Shown piece by piece: positions 6,325 through 13,444 of a DNA stretch of 14,350 nt (the first letter of the stretch is position 1; the number at the start of each line of letters is the position of its first letter). The notes under the pieces are model-generated. The model was not told where the DNA came from and searched no databases. It was given only the letters and a program-made list of their open reading frames with translations. Source of the stretch: an uncultured Micromonospora sp. (GTDB taxonomy: Bacteria > Actinomycetota > Actinomycetes > Mycobacteriales > Micromonosporaceae); NCBI GenBank assembly GCA_937951935.1, contig CALGAM010000218.1, positions 1-14,350 on the forward strand. Reading direction: 5' to 3'. A program made the position numbers and the translations under genes.

Positions 6325-7101
6325 ATGGCGGACGCGCGTACCCGGCACCTGCGCCGGCTGCGGAGCCTGCGCCGGGCCGTCCGGCGGTGGAGCGTCCTGG
6401 CCGCCGGCCTGACCGGGGCGGCCGCGGTCCTGACCCCGTACCAGGGTCTCGGGTTGCCCGACGCGGCCTGGACCGCCGCCGCCGGTGGGTCGGTGGTGCT
6501 GGCGCTGTGGCGCTGGTCCGACCTGCGCGCGTTCGCGGCCCGGCCGGTCCCACCGCCGCCCGAGCCGATCACCGCCGAGCAGGCTCGGGCGCGGCTGGTC
6601 GCCGCGGTCGAGCGGATGCCCGCCGGGCGGCTGGCGGTGGCGGAGGTACGCCGCCACCGCGCCCGGCTGGCGCTGCGCGGTACGGCGGCGGCGGGTCCGT
6701 GGAGTCGACTGGACCAGGCCTCGGCCACGCTGGACGGGCTCGCCGCCCGACTGACCGGGCCCGGCGAGTCGGCGGTGCTGGAGGCGGCGGTGGCGGAGCG
6801 GTCGCTGCGCGACCTGGCCGACCGGGTGGCGAGCGTGGAGCGGGCGCTGCGCCTGGCACCCGAGGACGTCCGCGCCGATCTGGCCGCCGCGCACCGCTCC
6901 CTGCGGGAGCAGCTGGAGAGCGGGGTGACCGCCTACGAGCGGCTGGTGGCGGCGGCCGCCGCCTACGTCGCCGAGAACGGCCGGGACGATCACGCGGCCG
7001 TCTCCCGGCTCGGCGAGGCGACCGACCTGTTGCGCGGAGTCGCGGCCGGCCTCGCGGAGCTGCGTCGGACGGCCCGGCCGGCGGCCGACGCCACCCGGTA
7101 G
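6325..7101 (+). CDS. PspM-like membrane protein of the psp operon
   Basis: 258 residues, no cysteine. A basic N-terminus (RTRHLRRLRSLRRAVRR, 5-21) is followed by two hydrophobic segments, about 23-38 and 47-63. These form a hairpin anchored from the cytoplasm by the positive-inside rule. A Pro-rich hinge PVPPPPEP (75-81) leads into a long alanine-rich, charged, mostly helical cytoplasmic region (about 83-250). Topology and position match PspM (Rv2743c) of mycobacteria, which recruits PspA to the membrane; sequence identity to it cannot be judged here. ATG 6325 is preceded by a purine-rich stretch (GGGGAGGGAGACAGG). It lies 32 bases after pspA, so the two are almost certainly cotranscribed. 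Assignment rests mainly on context and topology. A generic coiled-coil membrane protein is the alternative. Confidence 0.68.
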   Translation: MADARTRHLRRLRSLRRAVRRWSVLAAGLTGAAAVLTPYQGLGLPDAAWTAAAGGSVVLALWRWSDLRAFAARPVPPPPEPITAEQARARLVAAVERMPAGRLAVAEVRRHRARLALRGTAAAGPWSRLDQASATLDGLAARLTGPGESAVLEAAVAERSLRDLADRVASVERALRLAPEDVRADLAAAHRSLREQLESGVTAYERLVAAAAAYVAENGRDDHAAVSRLGEATDLLRGVAAGLAELRRTARPAADATR

Positions 7102-7103
7102 AC

Positions 7104-7120
7104 CCACGCCACCGGCGTGG
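7104..7120. terminator. Perfect hairpin at the end of the psp operon
   Basis: CCACGCC (7104-7110) and GGCGTGG (7114-7120) form a 7-bp stem with an ACC loop, starting 2 bases after the TAG. There is no T-tract on either strand. It lies between the convergent psp operon and the multicopper oxidase gene and could act on both. A second copy of CCACGCCACCGG at 7156-7167 could pair with the same right arm as an alternative structure. Confidence 0.55.
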
Positions 7121-7204
7121 TCCGTCGTCCGGGGCGATCCGGTGCGGTGCGGCGGCCACGCCACCGGAGGACGGCCCGGCGTCGCGGGTTCGCCGCGGCG
7201 GCGG

Positions 7205-10200
7205 TCAGCGCGGGATCCGCACCGAGACCGGTGTACCGAACGGGGACGCCCCCGCCGGGTTGGTGGCCTGGATCCGGTAGTGGTAGACGGCGCCAGGTTC
7301 CAGGTCGACGTCGACGTGGACCCGGGCGGTGCCGGGTACGGTCGTCGTGGTCAGGCCGTCGCCGAAGTCCGGGCGGGTGGCCCGGTGCAGGGTGAAGGCG
7401 TCGACCCGGCTGGTGACCGGTGTGGACCAGGTCAGCCGCACGGTGATCCCCGAACCGGCGGTCTCGACGGTCGCGGCGAACGCCGTCGGCGCGGTCGGCG
7501 TCGCCGGGGTGACCACGACGACGATGTTCGACCAGGGCGACGGGGCGCCGCGATAGCGGGTCCGGACGCGGTAGTAGTACGTGGTGTCGGCGGCGACCGG
7601 GATGTCCGGGCACCTGCTGCTGGCCGGGACGGTGGTGGTGACCAGCCCGCTGGTGAAGGTGGGGTTGGTGGCCCGCTGCAGGTCCACGGTGGTGGCGAGG
7701 GAACGGTTCACCCAGCTGGTGTGGACCCGCAGCGGCGGGTCGGGGGCGACGGTGGCGACCAGGTTGCCGGGGGCCACGAGGTGGACCACGCAACTCGCCC
7801 CGGTGGCCCACGCCGAGTGCGCCACGCCGTTCTCGGCCCGGACCCGGTAGTGGTAGGTGATGCCGGGGACGACGGTCGAGTCGGTGTACCGATCCACGGC
7901 GGCCGACACGACGAAGGTGGTCACGTCCCGGGTGAAGGCGGCGTCGGTGGCGCGTTGGATGCGGGTGCGGGTGGCGGGCGGACCGGGGACGCGGCCGGGG
8001 ACGGGACGTGGCGGTGGGCCGCCGGTCGTCGTCGCCGGGCTCGTGCCGGGTTCGGGGTACGGCTCGGCGTCGGCCGGCGCGTTGTTGGTCCAGGCGACCA
8101 CGATCGCCGGCGGCACGGTGGTGGAGCCCGGCGCGGGCTGGGCGGCGAGCCCGGTCGGCATGGCCGGGGCGCACCGCAGCACCAGCGGCCGGGTCATCTG
8201 CTGGTCGGCGTGGCTGAGCTGCTGGCAGTGCCAGACGTACTCCCAGCCGAAGTCGTGCAGCCGGTTCGTCACCGACGTCGGCTCGCCGGTGTGGGGATCG
8301 ACCTGGGTGAGGCCGTCGGTGGTCCCGGCGGGCCGGGTCGGGTCGAGCAGACGCACGCTGTCGCCGACGGTGAACGGCAGCGGCGCGGGCAGGAGCGGGC
8401 GCAGCGCGACGATCGTCGCCTCACCCGGGTTGATCCGGATCGTCTCCTTCCAGCCGTACTCGTTCGGGTCCGGCGGTCGGACCGCGCCGTCGGGCCCGAT
8501 CCGGCCGACGAGCTGGACGGTGCCGTGGTGGAAGTGCAGCGCGTGGGTGTCCGTCCCGTTGTGGGTGATCCTCCACAGCTGGGTGCCGTCCCGCGGCGAC
8601 CCGACCGGGGTGGCGGGATCGCTCGGCAGCAGCACCTCTGTCGGCGGGTCGCTCCGGGTCAACGGGATCGTGGTCGGCACCGGCGTGCCGGAGTCGGGTA
8701 CCTCGGTGCCGAGGCGGCAGGTCGACCGGCCGTACTCGGCGTCGAAGTCGGTCACGACCACCTTGTGCCGCAGGGGGAGCGTCACCGCGGCGGTGCCGCC
8801 GTACGGGGTGAACGTGAGCGAGTCGCCCCCGAACCGCGCGTACCCGGCGTGGGCGCCGAACGCGGCCTCGTACGCCGGCTGCGGCACGACCGGTGGCGGC
8901 TGGCTGCGCCGGTACGCCTCGGGAAGCACCGCCGCGAGCCGGTCCAGGTCGAACGGTGGTTCCGCCGGGCCGACCACCTGGATCTGCAGCAGGGTTCGGG
9001 TGTTCGGGCCGTATCCGGGGCGGGTGCTCGGTGCCCCGCCGGAGTCGGTCTGGTCCGGGTTGCCGGTGTAGTGGTCGTTGCGCGGGTCGAAGCCGGGCAT
9101 CGGCGCCGGACAGTCGTTGTAGAGGATCAGGTGCGAGCCGGACGGCACGGCGGAGAAGTCGACGATCACGTCGGCACGCTCGCCCGGGGCCAGCAGGAGG
9201 GCGTGGTCGCTGACGGTCAGCACGGTCCCGGCTCGGGGGTCGTCCCGGTAGGTGACGGGTCTGCTGGGTATGACCGCCACCGCCGGCAGCAGCCCGCCCT
9301 CGGTGCCGATCTGGATCCAGTCCGGCCCGGCCGCGGCCGGGTCCGGCACTCCGCCGTCCCGACCGTCGGTCGGCCAGCCGGGTGGGAAGTCCGGGTTGGG
9401 CAGGGCCGCCACCATCGGCACCTCGCCGGCGTCGGGGTCGGCCAGGGTGCCGTCCGGGTGCCACATCGGCGCGTTCGACGCCGCGTAGTAGAGCTGGAGG
9501 TTCAGGCTGCGGTCGGTGCAGGCGTTGAGGATGCGGAACCGGTACGCCGCCGGGCGTAGCCGCAGGTACGGATAGGCGACCCCGTTGACCAGCGGGGTGT
9601 CCAGGAACGCCTCCGGTACCGCGGACGGCGTGGGGGTGCCGGGCACGGCCGGTGGTTCCCACGGTCGGGTTGCCGGGTCGTGGTGCGCGTTCGGTGCCGG
9701 TCCGTGCGCGGTGCCGGTGGACGGTGGCCAGGACCAGGGACCGTAGTCCCAGCGTCCCGTCGGGTTCCTGCCCGACTCGTTGTACGGATTCTGGCGGGGC
9801 ATGTAGACGTGCGGGAACCAGAGACTGCCCCGACCGCCCCAGTTGGCGACGTTCCAGGTGGGGTCCTCGGCGGCGAGCTGGGCGTCGTCCGGCACGAAGG
9901 TCTTGTCCTGCAGCACCAGGACGATCTCCTCGGCCGGGATGGTCCCGTCGGCCACGAGCCGGCGCTCCACCGGGTCGTCGAGCCGGTAGAGCCCGATCTG
10001 GCCGGAGTAGACGGTCAGCCGGGCGATGCCGTCGCTCTGGTCGTGGTACCAGAGCAGCCGGGCGCTCAGCCGGTTCGGGTAGTAGGCGGTGGCCGTCCCG
10101 GGCTCCGGGGCGGGCATGTCCGGTACCGCGGCGTACCCGGCCCCGCGCGGGTACGGCGTCGGCTCGCCGGCCGGGGTGAACCACTGGTGCGGCCCACCGG

Positions 10201-10924
10201 CGCTGATCCACGGCGCGTCGCCACCGTGCAGGTGGACGGAGCAGCGGTTCTGCGGGTAGCGTTCCAGGCCGCCCCGGGGACCGGCGCCGGCTCCCCGGAC
10301 CGTCGGGTCCACCGGCAGGAAGAGGTCGCCGGCGGAGCCGGTCGGCAGCTGGTTGACGTACCTCACCCGCACCGGACGGTCCCGCCGGGCCACGATCAGG
10401 GGTCCGAGGTGGTACGGCCGTTCCGGTGGCGCCACCGTGTTGTGCCCGGCGTCGTCGGTGCCGTTGTTGAGCTGCCGGTACCCGCGCAGCCGGGTCGGCG
10501 GCAGGTCCGGGTGGAGGCGCTGGGTGTACTCCTGCACCCCGATCTCGTAGTAGTCGCATCCCGGGTACGTCACGGTGTCGGGCACCGCCACCGGGATCCG
10601 GGCGCCCAGTTCGGTCGGCTCGGACCCGACCCGGGGCAGTGCGGTGACGAACTTCCGGATGCCGGTGCCCGGGATGACCGCCCCGGTCGCGTCCGCCACC
10701 GGCCGTGGGCTGTACGCGAAGTTCGGGACGAAGCCGAAGTAGTCCGGCGGGGCGGTGGGGTCGAGGACCGACCCCGGCGGCTCCTTGCCGCGTCGGGCCG
10801 CCGGTACCAGCGCCCGTACCGGCCGGCGGCCGGTGGGTTGGCGGGGAATCGGCTGCCGCCCGGTTCGCCGCTGCGTGGCGTGCGCGGCGCGGGCGGCCCA
10901 GCGTGCGGCAAGCCCTCTGAACAT
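7205..10924 (-). CDS. CotA-like multicopper oxidase with three C-terminal fibronectin type III domains and degenerate type 3 copper site
   Basis: 1239 residues from ATG 10924, preceded by GGGGAAGGG on the - strand. Multicopper oxidases pair substrate oxidation at type 1 copper with O2 reduction at a type 2/type 3 trinuclear cluster. Residues about 60-920 are the cupredoxin part. Motif 1 is HLHGG (H231, H233); motif 2 is WYHDQ (H294, Q296); motif 3 is HALHFHH (H794, H797, H799, extra H800); motif 4 is HCQQLSH with M910 (H899, C900, Q901, H905). Type 1 ligands H794, C900, H905 and M910 are kept. Two type 3 histidines, equivalent to CotA H155 and H493, are Gln (codons CAG). Fn3 domains lie at about 921-1048 (with a Pro-rich insertion at 955-985), 1050-1139 and 1144-1237, each with an RAT-x3-F motif and a YHYRV-like strand. 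No signal peptide is visible; the N-terminus is Arg/Ala-rich. Substrate is unknown. Confidence 0.9.
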   Translation of the reverse strand: MFRGLAARWAARAAHATQRRTGRQPIPRQPTGRRPVRALVPAARRGKEPPGSVLDPTAPPDYFGFVPNFAYSPRPVADATGAVIPGTGIRKFVTALPRVGSEPTELGARIPVAVPDTVTYPGCDYYEIGVQEYTQRLHPDLPPTRLRGYRQLNNGTDDAGHNTVAPPERPYHLGPLIVARRDRPVRVRYVNQLPTGSAGDLFLPVDPTVRGAGAGPRGGLERYPQNRCSVHLHGGDAPWISAGGPHQWFTPAGEPTPYPRGAGYAAVPDMPAPEPGTATAYYPNRLSARLLWYHDQSDGIARLTVYSGQIGLYRLDDPVERRLVADGTIPAEEIVLVLQDKTFVPDDAQLAAEDPTWNVANWGGRGSLWFPHVYMPRQNPYNESGRNPTGRWDYGPWSWPPSTGTAHGPAPNAHHDPATRPWEPPAVPGTPTPSAVPEAFLDTPLVNGVAYPYLRLRPAAYRFRILNACTDRSLNLQLYYAASNAPMWHPDGTLADPDAGEVPMVAALPNPDFPPGWPTDGRDGGVPDPAAAGPDWIQIGTEGGLLPAVAVIPSRPVTYRDDPRAGTVLTVSDHALLLAPGERADVIVDFSAVPSGSHLILYNDCPAPMPGFDPRNDHYTGNPDQTDSGGAPSTRPGYGPNTRTLLQIQVVGPAEPPFDLDRLAAVLPEAYRRSQPPPVVPQPAYEAAFGAHAGYARFGGDSLTFTPYGGTAAVTLPLRHKVVVTDFDAEYGRSTCRLGTEVPDSGTPVPTTIPLTRSDPPTEVLLPSDPATPVGSPRDGTQLWRITHNGTDTHALHFHHGTVQLVGRIGPDGAVRPPDPNEYGWKETIRINPGEATIVALRPLLPAPLPFTVGDSVRLLDPTRPAGTTDGLTQVDPHTGEPTSVTNRLHDFGWEYVWHCQQLSHADQQMTRPLVLRCAPAMPTGLAAQPAPGSTTVPPAIVVAWTNNAPADAEPYPEPGTSPATTTGGPPPRPVPGRVPGPPATRTRIQRATDAAFTRDVTTFVVSAAVDRYTDSTVVPGITYHYRVRAENGVAHSAWATGASCVVHLVAPGNLVATVAPDPPLRVHTSWVNRSLATTVDLQRATNPTFTSGLVTTTVPASSRCPDIPVAADTTYYYRVRTRYRGAPSPWSNIVVVVTPATPTAPTAFAATVETAGSGITVRLTWSTPVTSRVDAFTLHRATRPDFGDGLTTTTVPGTARVHVDVDLEPGAVYHYRIQATNPAGASPFGTPVSVRIPR
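7214..8164 (-). repeat. Three tandem fibronectin type III modules (residues 921-1237)
   Basis: Three related modules follow the cupredoxin part of the oxidase. Each repeats RIQRATDAAF / DLQRATNPTF / TLHRATRPDF and later YHYRVRA / YYYRVRT / YHYRIQA, about 95 residues apart. The first is longer because of a Pro/Gly/Thr-rich insertion. Fn3 modules in bacterial proteins are usually spacers or carbohydrate/surface-binding units on secreted enzymes. Confidence 0.8.
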
Positions 10925-11027
10925 GATCACGCCCTTCCCCGGAGAGCGGCCTGCCGGCACCGTTCGTCTGGCCCGCCGACGCGCCATCCACGCGTCCCGC
11001 GGCCGGACCGACCGGTCCGCCGCCGCT

Positions 11028-11056
11028 CACCGTGATGACGATCCGTAAGCAGTCAA
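11028..11056 (-). promoter_or_regulatory. Weak candidate promoter of the multicopper oxidase
   Basis: On the - strand TTGACT (11056-11051) could be a -35. The bases 16-17 further on read CACGGTG (11034-11028), a poor -10. The leader would be about 95 bases. This is the best promoter-like sequence in the 281-base gap between nei2 and the oxidase. The gap also holds a small hairpin, CCCGG/CCGGG (11158-11170), after the nei2 stop and otherwise nothing I recognise. Confidence 0.25.
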
Positions 11057-11205
11057 CCGCGGAAGGGCATCGTTGGATACGGTTTCGGCCGGGTGAGCGA
11101 CCAGGAGCCAGAAACGGCACAGCGGACGTCGACGCCGTCACGCGGTGAACCCGGCCGCCCGGCCTCCGGGACGGGCCGTTTCCGGTGTCGTCGCCGGCGG
11201 CGGTC

Positions 11206-12045
11206 CTAGCCCGGGCCGGGCTGGCAGACCGGGCACCAGTAGGTGACCCGCTCACCCTGTTCACGCCTGCGGATCGTCGCCCCGCAACGGCGGCAGGGTA
11301 GTGCACGCCGGCCGTAGACGTAGCTGGTCTGCCCCCGGCGCAGCGAGCCGGTGGTGCTCTGGGTCCAGCGTCCCCGGTTGGCCGTCATCAGCCGGTGGGC
11401 GAGCGCGACCAGGCCCGCCAGGTCCGGTACGTCGCGGACCGGCGTCCACGGCGACACGCCGCGCAGGAAGAGGAGTTCCGACTTGTAGAGGTTGCCGATG
11501 CCGGCGAGGTTGCGTTGGTCGAGCAGCGCCTCGGCGATGCTCCGGGTCGGTTGGGCGGCGAGCCGCCGGACCGCCTCGGCCGGGTCCCAGTCCGGGCCGA
11601 GCAGGTCCGGCCCCAGGTGTCCGACCAGGGTCTCCTCCTGCGAGGTCGGGAGCAGGGCGAGCTCGTGCAGGTGGTAGCCGACCGCCACCGCGTCCGCGGT
11701 ACGCAACACCACCCGGATCGTGTGCGCCGGCCGTGCCGCCCACCGCTCGCCCGGGGCGTACACCCGCCAGGCGCCGTCCATGCGCAGGTGTGAGTGCAGG
11801 GTCAGCCGCCGGCTGCCGGGGCGGGGCGGGTCCCCGTCCGGGGAGTGGGAGGAGGCCGGAACCTCCGGCAGACGCAGGCGCAGCAGCAGGTGCTTGCCCC
11901 GGGACCGGGACTCCAGCACGGTCGCCCCGGTCAGCTCGGTGGTGGCCAGGTGCGGCACCCGGAAGTCGGTGGCGGTCAGCCGGCTGCCGGCCAGCGCGCG
12001 GTGCAGCGTGCGGGCCGTGTTCCAGACGGTGTCGCCTTCGGGCAC
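11206..12045 (-). CDS. nei2: Fpg/Nei family DNA glycosylase, endonuclease VIII Nei2 type
   Basis: 279 residues. Fpg/Nei enzymes excise oxidised bases and cleave the abasic site, using the N-terminal proline exposed after Met removal. The start GTG 12045 gives (M)PEGDTVW, so P2 and E3 are the catalytic residues; a longer in-frame start would bury them. GGAGGAAG lies upstream as Shine-Dalgarno sequence. Other landmarks are the beta-hairpin lysine K51 (SRGKHLLLRL), LHSHLRMDGAW (83-93), the H2TH segment with NLAGIGNLYKSELLF (179-193), and a C-terminal zinc finger with C251, C254, C271 and C274 (C-x2-C-x16-C-x2-C) preceded by QTSYVYGR. PEGDTVW and LRMDGAWRVY match mycobacterial Nei2 rather than Fpg (MutM, PELPEV). 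The segment 60-80 is a Pro/Ser/Asp-rich insertion. It is transcribed toward the oxidase gene but 281 bases away. Confidence 0.93.
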   Translation of the reverse strand: MPEGDTVWNTARTLHRALAGSRLTATDFRVPHLATTELTGATVLESRSRGKHLLLRLRLPEVPASSHSPDGDPPRPGSRRLTLHSHLRMDGAWRVYAPGERWAARPAHTIRVVLRTADAVAVGYHLHELALLPTSQEETLVGHLGPDLLGPDWDPAEAVRRLAAQPTRSIAEALLDQRNLAGIGNLYKSELLFLRGVSPWTPVRDVPDLAGLVALAHRLMTANRGRWTQSTTGSLRRGQTSYVYGRRALPCRRCGATIRRREQGERVTYWCPVCQPGPG

Positions 12046-12110
12046 CCGCTCATCTTCCTCCGGCGGATCCCGCGGGCGGCGGTCGCCACGACGGCGGGTC
12101 CGACGAGGCG

Positions 12111-12142
12111 GGCCGGCCACCGGTCACGACCGGTGGCCGGCC
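12111..12142. terminator. Perfect 15-bp inverted repeat downstream of the CPCC gene
   Basis: GGCCGGCCACCGGTC (12111-12125) is exactly complementary to GACCGGTGGCCGGCC (12128-12142), with only AC between (in practice 13-14 bp closed by a small loop). It lies 76 bases after the stop of the small cysteine-rich gene and 65 bases before the nei2 start. A second, imperfect hairpin, GGGCC-ACCC / GGGT-GGCCC (12161-12187), lies between it and that stop. A strong terminator for the - strand gene is the simplest reading. It has no T-tract, so a protein-binding palindrome is possible. Confidence 0.6.
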
Positions 12143-12218
12143 GGGCGCCCCTGCCCGACCGGGCCGACCCTCCGGCGGGTCCGGCCCGTCGTCGGGCACG
12201 GTGTGGCGGTCGGGCGAG

Positions 12219-12476
12219 TCAGGGCATCTCGTCCGGCCGGGGTGGGCGGACCAGGTCCTGGTAGCGCGGGTGGCTCGCGCCGTAGATGGCGTAGTTGAGC
12301 CGGGCGTGCGACAGACTCAGGTCACCGTTGGGGCCACCCCGGGCGATGTCGGCGGTTTCATCGGTGGAACCGTCTTCGGTCCAGAAACAGACGGGACAGG
12401 TGCCGCCCCCGGTTCGGTGTCCGCAGCACTGGCAGGCGGCGACATCGGTCGAGTGTTTCCCCACGGCGGTAAGCAT
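12219..12476 (-). CDS. Small cysteine-rich CPCC-family protein
   Basis: 85 residues from ATG 12476. The pattern ACQCCGHRTGGGTCPVCFWTEDG (C15, C17, C18, C27, C30) followed by GGPNGDLSLSHARLNYAIYG matches the cysteine-rich CPCC family, a small zinc-ribbon-like fold of unknown function. The first pair reads CQCC instead of CPCC. The end is Pro-rich (RPPRPDEMP). No membrane segment or signal is seen. The start is uncertain: ATG 12476 has only GGA touching it, and GTG 12464 would remove four residues. A TATCGT box (12511-12506 on the - strand) about 30 bases upstream could be the -10 of its own promoter. It is flanked by hairpins at 12111-12187, so it is probably monocistronic or the last gene of a short unit. 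Confidence 0.75.
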   Translation of the reverse strand: MLTAVGKHSTDVAACQCCGHRTGGGTCPVCFWTEDGSTDETADIARGGPNGDLSLSHARLNYAIYGASHPRYQDLVRPPRPDEMP

Positions 12477-12634
12477 TCCACAGTGGCGCGGCCGGGGCAC
12501 AGTGGACGATATCGGTTTCCCGGTCGGATCTCCGGCGGCCGGTGCGGCCCCTGGCGGACCCGGCGATCCGGCCCCGTCCGGCCTGGTGCGGCCGTCGGCC
12601 CGCGGGTCCGGCCCCGGTCCCCGGCCCCGGTCGG

Positions 12635-13411
12635 TCACTCCAGCCGCAGGACGTCACCGGGACGCACCCCGAGCGCCTCGTCCGCCCGGCCACCGTTGAC
12701 GGCGACCGCGAGCTGACCGGCGGAGTCGACGTACACGACGAGCTGGCCGGGGGCGGCGTCGCCGAAGGTTCCGCCCCGGACGGCCGTACGCTCGCCGATC
12801 CGGACCGTCGGCCCGAGCCGCTGCCACGCCGCGCCCGGCGCCGCCAGCTGCACGTTGCCGAAGTGGTCGATCGTCAGCACCTCGGCGCGTAGCCAGCCGT
12901 CCCCCTCCTCGACCACCGGGTCGGGTAGCCGGACCAGATCCGCCGGGTCGACCTCCGGCCCCGCCTCGGCCAGCGCCGCGCCGAGGGCGAACCGGGCGGC
13001 GGCCGGGGCGAAGACGTCGCGGCCGTGGAAGGTACGGGAGACCTGTGGGAACCACTCCGGATTGGTCAGCTCCACCGCCTCGGTCACCCCGCCGAGCGTG
13101 GTCGCGGCCCACGGCAGCAGCCCGTTGTCGGGGCCGACGAGCAGCCCGCCCGGGGTGCGGAGCGCGACGCCGCGCCGGGGCGTCCCGACGCCGGGATCGA
13201 CCACCGCCACGTGTACGGCCGGCGGCAGGTGTCCGACGGTCTGGGCGAGCACCGCGGCGCCCCGGACGACGTCCCCGGGCGGGATGAGGTGGGTCACGTC
13301 GATCACCCGTACCCGCGGCGCGATCCGGGCCACGACACCGTGGCAGGCGGCGACGAAGCCGTCGGAGCGGCCGTAGTCGGTGGTCAGGCTGAGCCATTCG
13401 TACCCGGACAC
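12635..13411 (-). CDS. SAM hydrolase (DUF62 / S-adenosyl-L-methionine hydroxide adenosyltransferase)
   Basis: 258 residues from GTG 13411; TTG 13420 would add three but overlaps the candidate -10 box. The family includes fluorinase and chlorinase, but most members use water to split SAM into adenosine and methionine. The N-terminal part shows LSLTTDYGRSDGFVAACHGV, DVTHLIPPGDVVRGA and VDPGVGTPRRGVAL; the centre has VGPDNGLL and FHGRDVFAPAAARF. The Asp-Arg-His water-activating triad of the hydrolases is complete: D72, R79 and H129. Halogenases lose this Arg, so halogenation is unlikely. The C-terminal barrel includes IDHFGNVQL and ends in GVRPGDVLRLE. The GNAT gene ends 33 bases upstream on the same strand. 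The SAM-salvage role in the cell is unknown. Confidence 0.92.
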   Translation of the reverse strand: MSGYEWLSLTTDYGRSDGFVAACHGVVARIAPRVRVIDVTHLIPPGDVVRGAAVLAQTVGHLPPAVHVAVVDPGVGTPRRGVALRTPGGLLVGPDNGLLPWAATTLGGVTEAVELTNPEWFPQVSRTFHGRDVFAPAAARFALGAALAEAGPEVDPADLVRLPDPVVEEGDGWLRAEVLTIDHFGNVQLAAPGAAWQRLGPTVRIGERTAVRGGTFGDAAPGQLVVYVDSAGQLAVAVNGGRADEALGVRPGDVLRLE

Positions 13412-13419
13412 AGCCGCCA

Positions 13420-13425
13420 AGACTA
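13420..13425 (-). promoter_or_regulatory. Candidate -10 box for leaderless SAM hydrolase start
   Basis: Read on the - strand, TAGTCT (TANNNT) ends 8 bases before GTG 13411, and no Shine-Dalgarno sequence lies between. A transcript would begin at or very near the GTG. The box overlaps the TTG at 13420, which argues against that codon as the start. No clear -35. Confidence 0.38.
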
Positions 13426-13444
13426 GCCCGGGCGCGGGCGGCGG

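Noticed and set aside
7142..9559. Long open frame on the + strand opposite the multicopper oxidase
   Set aside because: Composition is Gly/Arg/Val-rich with no domain, and the opposite strand carries a clear cupredoxin and Fn3 protein.
11093..11209. A 38-codon + strand ORF (GTG 11093) with TACGGT at 11078-11083, leaderless-like
   Set aside because: Only about three quarters of its third codon positions are G or C, below the neighbours. It ends in a run of Arg, overlaps the nei2 stop, and shows no recognisable motif.
8421..11306. Second long - strand open frame overlapping the oxidase
   Set aside because: It is out of frame with the recognisable oxidase, is Arg/Pro/Gly-rich, and starts inside nei2.
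12046..12120. Extended nei2 N-terminus upstream of GTG 12045
   Set aside because: The enzyme needs proline directly after the initiator Met, and the extension would run into the 12111-12142 hairpin.
12608..12632. Direct repeat CCGGCCCCGGTC, twice, 13 bases apart, after the SAM hydrolase stop
   Set aside because: Low-complexity GC sequence with no pairing or spacing that suggests a function.
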